Shown here: piece by piece, positions 1 to 5,057 of the stretch
How the letters are laid out: every line of letters begins with the position of its first letter
Numbering within the stretch: the first letter of the stretch is position 1
NCBI GenBank assembly: GCA_030631125.1
Contig: DAOVLS010000222.1
Span: 1 to 5,057 of the forward strand
Length of the DNA stretch: 5,057 bases
Reading direction: 5' to 3'
DNA from: Planctomycetales bacterium
GTDB taxonomy: Bacteria; Planctomycetota; Phycisphaerae; SM23-33
Notes under the pieces: model-generated
The model's database searches: none
Seen by the model: the letters and a program-made list of their open reading frames with translations, nothing else
What the model was told of the DNA's origin: nothing
Made by a program: the position numbers and the translations under genes

Positions 1-210
1 CAGGTCATCCAGCCCGCCGGGAAAGGCGCGGTGGATTCTCGGCTCGGCGAACGGGTCGGTAACGTGAATTATGGCGGTTATATCCCGGCTGTTGGGGTCG
101 CCGTCCTTGTCGTATTCGGTCGGGAAACTTTCGCCGTCTTCCCAGCAGGCGATGACGGCCTTTTCCCAGGCAAAGGGTAAATGCGGCTCGACGATGTGAA
201 TTGATTTCAT
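1..210 (-). CDS. Thymidylate-synthase-like protein, N-terminal part (3' end beyond the window)
   Basis: An uninterrupted frame of 70 codons runs from an ATG at 210-208 to the left edge, so the C-terminal part is missing. AAGGAAG lies 6 bases upstream of the ATG and fixes the start. The protein begins MKSIHIVEPHLPFAWEKAV, continues with an acidic stretch (EYDKDGDPNSRD) and a beta-strand-like ITAIIHV, and ends in DPFAEPRIHRAFPGGLDDL. From memory, the AWEKAV segment and the (D)P-AEPRIHRAFPGGL-DL block occur together in a family of bacterial and archaeal proteins annotated as thymidylate synthase-like. The catalytic cysteine region of such proteins would lie outside the window, so neither activity nor completeness can be judged. 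No signal peptide or membrane segment is visible, so it is probably cytosolic. It follows the kinase in the same direction but is separated by 137 bases with a structured element, so it may or may not be in the same transcript. The reading frame is certain; the family name is a moderate-confidence recollection. Confidence 0.6.
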   Translation of the reverse strand, partial: MKSIHIVEPHLPFAWEKAVIACWEDGESFPTEYDKDGDPNSRDITAIIHVTDPFAEPRIHRAFPGGLDDL

Positions 211-216
211 TGATTG

Positions 217-223
217 CTTCCTT
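217..223 (-). promoter_or_regulatory. Ribosome binding site of the thymidylate-synthase-like gene
   Basis: On the minus strand the bases read AAGGAAG, ending 6 bases before the ATG at 210-208. This is a strong Shine-Dalgarno match at normal spacing and supports that start. No convincing -35/-10 pair was found in the spacer upstream of it. Confidence 0.7.
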
Positions 224-240
224 GCAATAGTAGGCCGTAG

Positions 241-321
241 CCGTAAGCCGGGACGGAGCACATCGCAGCCCCGGTAATTCAAGAAAGGTGGGACTCCGCT
301 TCGCTCCGTCCCAGCCTACGG
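241..321 (-). repeat. Long inverted repeat in the kinase / thymidylate-synthase-like spacer
   Basis: Positions 241-259 and 303-321 are inverted copies of 19 bases with 17 identities (CCGTAAGCCGGGACGGAGC against CCGTAGGCTGGGACGGAGC), separated by 43 bases. In RNA made from the minus strand, the direction of all genes here, both differences become G-U or U-G wobbles, so all 19 positions pair. In plus-strand RNA they would be two A-C mismatches. The left arm is preceded on the plus strand by two further GTAG motifs (230-233 and 237-240). The whole therefore looks like two REP-like units facing each other, as in a BIME, with the left one degenerate. No T-tract follows the stem on the minus strand, so it is not a standard intrinsic terminator for the kinase; a processing or stability role in the transcript is possible. 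Confidence 0.6.
287..319 (-). repeat. REP-like palindrome with a GTAG foot
   Basis: Read on the minus strand, GTAG (319-316) leads into a short imperfect hairpin. TGGGAC (313-308) pairs with GTCCCA (294-289). The stem is extended by GG/CC (316-315 with 288-287) around one bulged C at 314. The 13-base loop holds GCGAAGC (304-298), which can itself fold as a GC-GAA-GC mini-hairpin, a sequence known to be exceptionally stable as single-stranded DNA. The two GGA triplets flanking it could form G-A/G-G mismatched pairs. A 20-40 base palindrome behind a GTAG or GGAG tetranucleotide is the definition of bacterial REP sequences, which are mobilised by RAYT (Y1 transposase) proteins. Whether this one is repeated in the genome cannot be seen here, so REP membership is inferred from shape only. 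Confidence 0.5.
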
Positions 322-347
322 TTTTTTACGCTTCGGCCTCGGCTAAG

Positions 348-3300
348 TCAAGCCTTTGTATCGAGGACGCGGCGGACGGTTCTGATAAGTTGGCGGGGAG
401 AGAACGGTTTGGCAAGGAAATTCACGCCCTTGTCCAAAACGCCGCGGTTCACGATGGCATTGTCCGTATATCCGGAGACGAAAAGCACCTTGATGTCCGG
501 ATGAACGGTCTTTATCCGATCGGCCAGGTCTTTTCCGCTCATGTGAGGCATGACGACATCGGTTATCAGCAGCTGAATTTTCCCTTCGGCGGATTTCTCG
601 GCGGCGTGCATCGCTTTACTGCCGTCGGGCGCTTCCAGGATGGTGTATCCCCGCTCACGAAGGACACGGCAGTTGACGTCGCGCACCGCCGGTTCATCTT
701 CGGCCATTAGAATAGTTTCGGTTCCTCTCGGTAGAACGCCCGGTTCGTATTCCTCTTTGAGGTGTTCGGCCGGCGCATCGACTCGCGGAAGGTATATTTT
801 GAAAGTTGTTCCTTTTCCGGATTCGCTATAGACCCAGATGTGCCCGTCGCTTTGTTTGATGATCCCGTAAACTGTTGAGAGCCCAAGCCCGCTGCTTGTA
901 CCGGCTTCCTTTGTGCTGAAGTACGGTTCGAAGATGCGCGCCATGACCTCCTTTGTCATTCCGATACCGGTATCGCCGACGGTCAGCACGACATACTCGC
1001 CGGCGTTCACATTGGCGTGCCGGCTTGCGTAATCTTCATCAAGTACGATATTGGATGTTTCGATGGTAAGCCGCCCGCCGTCGGGCATCGCTTCACGGGC
1101 GTTGACGGCAAGGTTGAGGATTACCTGTTCTTCGATCTGATCCGGATCAACCTTGACGCGCCAGATGTTTTTGCCCGGAATCGTTTCCAGTTCGATGTCT
1201 TCGCCGATGATCCTTTGCAACATCGAATCCGCATCCGCGACAATCTCATTCATGTCCAGTACTTTCGGCTGGGTGGTTTGTTTGCGTCCGAATGCCAGAA
1301 GTCGCCTGGTCAGCGCCGCTGCACGTTTGGAAGCAGTGCGGATACTCTCCACGTCGCCGCGATTACGGTCGTCGGAACTCATATCTTTGAGCAGTAAATC
1401 TGCGTACCCCTGAATAATGGCAAGCATGTTGTTAAAGTCGTGTGCGATTCCGCCGGCCAAGCGCCCGATCGCCTCCATCTTCACCGCCTGGCGAAGTTGC
1501 GCTTCGAGTTTGGCCGTTTCCTCCTCCGCCTGCTTGCGATCGGTGATGTCCTCGCCGGAACTCAGGACGGCATAGATTTCACCTTGCTCGTCTCTTAATA
1601 CAGCATTATGCCACGCAAGAATTCTTTCTTCGCCGCTCCTGGTCAATACAGGGTTCTCAAAATATTCGGCCGGCTCCATTTTTCCCGCCATCAACAATTT
1701 GAAAAACCTTAGCACTTCACCTCTTAATCTTTCCGGAATAAAATTATTAAAGTAATGCTTACCAATGAGTTCCTCTTCTTTTTCGTACCCCAAAATCTCA
1801 CAACCCTTTTTGTTTATACGGATAATTTTCTGATCGGCATCTATTGCCATGAGCAGAACCCCTGCAACATCGAGATATTCTTGCGCCCTGTCTTTCTCTC
1901 TGCGCAGCGATTCCTCGGCGTGCTTCCGTTCGGTAATGTCGCGGTCGATGCCGATGACGTGATATTTCTCGCCCACTTTCAGCGGGGTCGCGGTCCATTC
2001 GTAGTAGTTTTCCCTGCCGTCGGGGCGGAGCCACGAGGCGGCGCCTTCAGAGGGCAGGCCCTTCAAGACATTTTCATGGAACAGTCGACCGTGAGTTTCG
2101 CTCACAGACGTGAGCTGGTTGAGGTCTTCTTCCGCCATTAATTCTTCCCGGCTCCGGCCTGACATCTCGGCGTACCGGTCGTTGCACATCACAAGCCGCC
2201 GCCGGTGTGTTTTTGGGTCATACTCGGCAATGTTGATACCGTCGGAGGCTTTTTCGAGTATCAGCCTGAACCTGTGCTCGCTTTGCTTCAGCGATTCTTC
2301 GGCCTGCTTGTTTGTGGTGATGTCGAGAGCCAAGCCGTCCCAGGCGACATCGCCGTCAGCCATTGCCTGCGGACGGGCAATGACACGAATAAACTCTATC
2401 TTTGTAAACTGTGTATTCAGGCGTACTTCCCAGTCAACCGGTTCAAGTTTCCCGCTTGCCGCAACGGTCATCTCCTTGAATTGCTCGATGTAATCGGGGT
2501 GTATCACTACCTGGAGCAGTTCCGGCCGAACGGACATTTCTTCGGCTCCGTACAACCCGAATTTGCGTGCGCTCGGACTTACATAGGGCAGGGTCATACT
2601 TCCGTCTTCGTGGACAATCGCCCGGAAAAGGATGCCTGGAACATTTTCCGCCATTGTGGCGAATTTTTGCCGGCTTTCCCGCAACGCTTCCTCGGCCTGC
2701 TTGCGGGCGGTAACATCGCGTGCGATTCCGCAAAGCCCGGTGATCTCGCCGGAATTGTCGCGCATCGGCACCTTGACGACATGAAATGTGCGCGGCGATC
2801 CGCGTACCGGTTTGGCGTCTTCTTCTTCTACGATTTTACCGGCAAGGACGCAGGTCTCCACTTCGGTAATGTGCGGCCCGGATTCTTCCCCGAAAAGTTC
2901 CGCGTCAGTCTTTCCGATCAGTTCCGATGCCGGAAGACCGAAAAGCCTTTCCATGGCCGGATTGACCTGAACGTATCTTAACTCGCGGTCCTTGATGAAA
3001 ATGGAGTCCTGGGCCGTCTCGAAAATTGCCCGGAAGCGTTCCTCGCTTTTTCTCAGATATTCCTCCGCCCGCTTGCGTTCTGTGATGTCCTGCCCCTGTG
3101 CGACGGTAGCGAGGAGCGTTTTGCCGTCACCGGCGTAGATATTGGCGGAGTTCCAAAGCACCACGCGCACCTGCCCGTCCTCGTGAAGGATGGGAATTTC
3201 AACGTTCTCCCAGAATTGCCCTTTTGCAGTGCTTTCGATTTTTCGGAGCGATTCGGAGCGACTTCCAGAAGGGAACAACGCATCCAGGGAGCCCCCGAAC

Positions 3301-4598
3301 ATCTCGGCCTCACGCCGCCCGCTCATCTGTTCAAAGGCCTTGTTGAAAATGGTTATCTTCCTGTCCGGGTCCCAGACGATGATGGGGGCGTTGGCGTACC
3401 TGATTAACCTGTTCAGATAATCGCCGGTTTCTTTCAGTTCATTAGTCCGGTTCCTGACCTGCCGTTCCAGACTGCGGGACCAGCGATATGACAACAGGTA
3501 GCAGGAAAATCCACCCGTTATCAGCACAAGTATGACAAAGCCCAGCGTGTAGAGTTCAGAACGTTTGGCCGCGCAGATGACTTCTTCAACTTCACTGACG
3601 GGGGCGCACACAGCCACCGACCAGACCTTGCTGTCAACGCGAACGGGCGCATAGGCGATTAGTTTTTCAATTTGTCCTTCTTTACCCCGATGTCGTCCTG
3701 ATACGTATCGACCCATTCCCTCTTTACCTGCGAGCATCTTTTGCTGGATTTGATCAACGGCCTGATAAGAGATTTCGGGGTTCTTCTCATCCCGTACATC
3801 AAATGCATTACGACCGACGAAATCCTTCTTGTGATGCGCCAGAAAAACGCCTCTGTCGTCCAGAAGCCAGGCGTAACCGGTCTTGCCCGATACGATGGGA
3901 CGAACCAGGTTTTGGGCAATCATGCGCGGATCGAGTGAGCCTACAAGAACTCCGCAAAACCTGTCCGGGTCCGGTTTGCTGTGGCTGGGCCGTGTCATAG
4001 TAACGCCGGTCCCGCCGGCGCCTTTGATCGTTTCCGTTTCGAGTGTCGAATAGACCGCAACGGCAACCCTGATCCGGGCCTCGCCCTGTTCGTTGGTAAC
4101 CACGTGAACGCCGGTACGCCCGTTTTGTGCGGCTTCCCGAAAGAAGGCATCCTTGCTGTAATTCCTGCCGATTAATTCCTTCCGCCAGTCATGGCTGGGA
4201 TAAATGAAGCGCAGCGCGCCGTCTTTGTCCAGCAGTCGCAGAGAGGTCCTCGTGGGAAAGCCCCAATACGTATGCTCCATGCACTGCATACATTCGGGAT
4301 CCGTTTGCCGGAATTGGGGCATTTTTGCCAACGACTGCAATCCGACGCTCAATTCCTTGAAGTACGATTCGATTCCCCTCGCAGCCGATTGGGCGAGTAT
4401 CAACTGCTGCTGGTTAAATTGTTCTGTGGCAATCTTTTTTGTCTCGCGGAAAGTCCGCTCACTGAGAAATATCGTTATGGCGACCGCAGCGGCCGTAGCG
4501 ACAACGAGAAGGACCCGCAGCCACGCCAGCGGGCGTTTGTCGTTTGTCGGCGAATTCACATCGTTTTTCATGGACCGGCTGCTACCTTCACTCGCCAT
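348..4598 (-). CDS. Cache-PAS(x5) hybrid sensor histidine kinase with C-terminal receiver domain
   Basis: An inner-membrane sensor kinase of 1416 residues. TM1 is at about 24-45, followed by a periplasmic sensor of about 300 residues (46-348) that looks like a double Cache domain (YFKELSVGLQSLAKMPQF; GKTGYAWLLDDRGVFLAH). TM2 is at about 349-370, then a short basic, coiled-coil-like link (371-392) with no clear HAMP domain. Five PAS modules follow (about 393-510, 517-634, 642-767, 773-895, 904-1024), each ending in a DIT-RK-AEE type PAC linker. HisKA has H1053 in IAHDFNN, the presumed autophosphorylation site. The ATPase has the N box (LNLAVNAREAM, N1166), G1 (GDTGIGM, D1209), F box (FEPYFSTK) and G2 (SGLGLS, preceded by S rather than the usual GT). 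The receiver (about 1294-1416) has E1300/D1301, phospho-acceptor D1347, S1375 and K1397, all intact. The start at 4598 is chosen for AGGCGG 9 bases upstream and its 11-base overlap with the kdsA stop; ATG 4571 (MKNDVNS, 1407 residues) is the alternative. There is no DNA-binding output, so phosphate must pass to an HPt protein or regulator elsewhere. The ligand is unknown. Confidence 0.95.
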   Translation of the reverse strand: MASEGSSRSMKNDVNSPTNDKRPLAWLRVLLVVATAAAVAITIFLSERTFRETKKIATEQFNQQQLILAQSAARGIESYFKELSVGLQSLAKMPQFRQTDPECMQCMEHTYWGFPTRTSLRLLDKDGALRFIYPSHDWRKELIGRNYSKDAFFREAAQNGRTGVHVVTNEQGEARIRVAVAVYSTLETETIKGAGGTGVTMTRPSHSKPDPDRFCGVLVGSLDPRMIAQNLVRPIVSGKTGYAWLLDDRGVFLAHHKKDFVGRNAFDVRDEKNPEISYQAVDQIQQKMLAGKEGMGRYVSGRHRGKEGQIEKLIAYAPVRVDSKVWSVAVCAPVSEVEEVICAAKRSELYTLGFVILVLITGGFSCYLLSYRWSRSLERQVRNRTNELKETGDYLNRLIRYANAPIIVWDPDRKITIFNKAFEQMSGRREAEMFGGSLDALFPSGSRSESLRKIESTAKGQFWENVEIPILHEDGQVRVVLWNSANIYAGDGKTLLATVAQGQDITERKRAEEYLRKSEERFRAIFETAQDSIFIKDRELRYVQVNPAMERLFGLPASELIGKTDAELFGEESGPHITEVETCVLAGKIVEEEDAKPVRGSPRTFHVVKVPMRDNSGEITGLCGIARDVTARKQAEEALRESRQKFATMAENVPGILFRAIVHEDGSMTLPYVSPSARKFGLYGAEEMSVRPELLQVVIHPDYIEQFKEMTVAASGKLEPVDWEVRLNTQFTKIEFIRVIARPQAMADGDVAWDGLALDITTNKQAEESLKQSEHRFRLILEKASDGINIAEYDPKTHRRRLVMCNDRYAEMSGRSREELMAEEDLNQLTSVSETHGRLFHENVLKGLPSEGAASWLRPDGRENYYEWTATPLKVGEKYHVIGIDRDITERKHAEESLRREKDRAQEYLDVAGVLLMAIDADQKIIRINKKGCEILGYEKEEELIGKHYFNNFIPERLRGEVLRFFKLLMAGKMEPAEYFENPVLTRSGEERILAWHNAVLRDEQGEIYAVLSSGEDITDRKQAEEETAKLEAQLRQAVKMEAIGRLAGGIAHDFNNMLAIIQGYADLLLKDMSSDDRNRGDVESIRTASKRAAALTRRLLAFGRKQTTQPKVLDMNEIVADADSMLQRIIGEDIELETIPGKNIWRVKVDPDQIEEQVILNLAVNAREAMPDGGRLTIETSNIVLDEDYASRHANVNAGEYVVLTVGDTGIGMTKEVMARIFEPYFSTKEAGTSSGLGLSTVYGIIKQSDGHIWVYSESGKGTTFKIYLPRVDAPAEHLKEEYEPGVLPRGTETILMAEDEPAVRDVNCRVLRERGYTILEAPDGSKAMHAAEKSAEGKIQLLITDVVMPHMSGKDLADRIKTVHPDIKVLFVSGYTDNAIVNRGVLDKGVNFLAKPFSPRQLIRTVRRVLDTKA
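1515..3089 (-). repeat. Five diverged in-frame repeats at the PAS/PAC junctions of the kinase
   Basis: The end of each PAS module carries the same short motif: QDITERKRAEEYL (3089-3054), RDVTARKQAEEAL (2720-2682), LDITTNKQAEESL (2324-2289), RDITERKHAEESL (1943-1905) and EDITDRKQAEEET (1556-1515). Spacing is regular at 123-132 residues. At DNA level, the plus strand shows recurring blocks such as CCTCGGCCTGCTTGCG followed by GGT(G/A)A(T/C)(A/G)TC. The linkers probably form the signalling helices that join successive PAS domains. The third is the most divergent, with TTNK in place of -ERK or -ARK. Confidence 0.75.
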
Positions 4599-5057
4599 TA
4601 TTCTGTGCCGCCTGAAAGATAGCAAGGCATCGCCGCAGTAACGGTTCCATTTCATCCAGAGGCCATTGGCTTGCGGCGTCGGATTGGGCATTATCCGGAT
4701 CGGGATGGGTCTCGATAAATAATGCGTCGGCTCCGGCTGCGACGGCGGCGGCAGAAAGTGTCGGCACGAACTGTCTTTGCCCGCCGGTGATGCTCCCGCT
4801 GCCGGGCTGCTGGATAGAATGTGTCGCGTCGAAGACCACGGGGGCAAACTCCCGCATGATGGGAATCGCACGCATATCGTTGACGAGCAGGTCGTATCCG
4901 AAGGTCGTGCCCCGCTCGGTCAGAATGACGTTGTCGTTTCCGGCGGAGCGGACCTTTTCGACGGCGAAACGCATATTACCGGGGGACATGAACTGGCCTT
5001 TCTTGATATTGACGGATTTGCCGGTTTTCCCGGCGGCGAGAAGCAGGTCGGTTTGTC
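4588..5057 (-). CDS. kdsA: 3-deoxy-D-manno-octulosonate 8-phosphate synthase, C-terminal part (5' end beyond the window)
   Basis: KdsA condenses phosphoenolpyruvate with D-arabinose 5-phosphate to give Kdo 8-phosphate, the first committed step to the Kdo sugar of lipopolysaccharide; it acts in the cytosol as a TIM-barrel enzyme. The visible 155 residues begin in QTDLL (around residue 121 of the 284-residue E. coli enzyme, from memory) and end AAQNNGE. Family landmarks appear in order: VNIKKGQF-SPGNM, VILTERGTTFGYD (conserved Arg of the active site), VFDATHSIQQPG (metal or catalytic His) and FIETHPDPDNAQSDA (conserved Glu and Asp). TERGTTFGY and the SDA motif match the metal-dependent Aquifex type rather than the E. 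coli type (CDRGANFGY, CDG). The Cys/Asn position that decides metal dependence is in the missing N-terminus. The reading frame is open to the right edge, and the two leftover bases (GA) fit the Arg expected before QTDL. The kinase start overlaps this gene's end. The identification is secure. Confidence 0.95.
   Translation of the reverse strand, partial: QTDLLLAAGKTGKSVNIKKGQFMSPGNMRFAVEKVRSAGNDNVILTERGTTFGYDLLVNDMRAIPIMREFAPVVFDATHSIQQPGSGSITGGQRQFVPTLSAAAVAAGADALFIETHPDPDNAQSDAASQWPLDEMEPLLRRCLAIFQAAQNNGE
4608..4613 (-). promoter_or_regulatory. Probable ribosome binding site of the kinase inside kdsA
   Basis: On the minus strand AGGCGG (one mismatch to AGGAGG) ends 9 bases before the ATG at 4598-4596, within the last codons of kdsA. 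It favours the 4598 start. For the alternative ATG at 4571, the nearest purine-rich site is GAAGG at 4589-4585, 13 bases away, which is long. Either site would suit translational coupling to kdsA. Confidence 0.45.

Noticed and set aside
211..286. Promoter for the left-hand gene (TACTAT as a -10, TTGAAT as a -35)
   Set aside because: The two hexamers are not at workable spacing, and neither has a matching partner at about 17 bases.
287..327. Hairpin followed by six T on the plus strand, like an intrinsic terminator
   Set aside because: No plus-strand gene precedes it, and on the minus strand the A-tract comes before the stem, so it does not terminate the kinase transcript in the usual way. 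A terminator of antisense RNA remains possible but is unsupported.
371..392. HAMP domain after TM2
   Set aside because: The region before the first PAS is only about 22 residues and lacks the two-helix pattern with the conserved Pro and Glu of HAMP. Coordinates here are protein residues; in DNA this is about 3423-3488.
2205..2981. Open frame of 258 codons on the plus strand, with several other long plus-strand frames antisense to the kinase
   Set aside because: They lie wholly within the kinase gene, whose domains and motifs are unmistakable. The translations show no recognisable domain, and long antisense frames are expected opposite a moderately GC-rich gene.
4272..4292. Haem c attachment site in the sensor
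   Set aside because: The sequence is CMQCM, not CxxCH; the histidine is three residues after the second cysteine.
4599..4871. Extension of the kinase reading frame up to an ATG at 4871
   Set aside because: The extra residues are rich in Pro, Ser and Arg, overlap the well-conserved kdsA sequence in another frame and precede a normal N-terminus followed by TM1. A start at 4598 or 4571 is far more plausible.

Overview
The window holds three genes, all on the minus strand. From right to left, in the direction of transcription, they are: the C-terminal half of kdsA (3-deoxy-D-manno-octulosonate 8-phosphate synthase, cut by the right edge), a very large membrane-bound hybrid sensor histidine kinase of about 1416 residues, and, after a 137-base spacer, the first 70 codons of a protein that resembles a thymidylate-synthase-like family (cut by the left edge). 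No tRNA, rRNA, CRISPR array, insertion sequence or transposase gene was seen.

The organism is a Gram-negative bacterium, because kdsA makes the Kdo of lipopolysaccharide. The visible half of KdsA reads like the Aquifex-type, metal-dependent enzymes. The large multi-PAS kinase and the style of the left-hand protein recall Planctomycetota and related environmental lineages. That placement is an impression and cannot be proven from this window.

Layout. 4588-5057: kdsA 3' part. 348-4598: the kinase, whose likely start overlaps the kdsA stop by 11 bases, so the two are probably co-transcribed and translationally coupled. Its domain order is TM1, a periplasmic Cache-type sensor of about 300 residues, TM2, five tandem PAS modules, HisKA (HDFNN type), HATPase and a C-terminal receiver domain. 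211-347: a non-coding spacer with a structured element: a compact palindrome with a GTAG foot that resembles REP sequences, and a long inverted repeat enclosing it. 1-210: N-terminus of the left-hand gene, with a good ribosome binding site.

The kinase probably senses a small ligand outside the inner membrane, integrates it with cytoplasmic PAS inputs and sends phosphate through its own receiver to an HPt protein or regulator that is not encoded here. The link to kdsA may be only operon placement. I found no clear new multi-gene system. The intergenic element is the least explained part of the window and the best candidate for follow-up.
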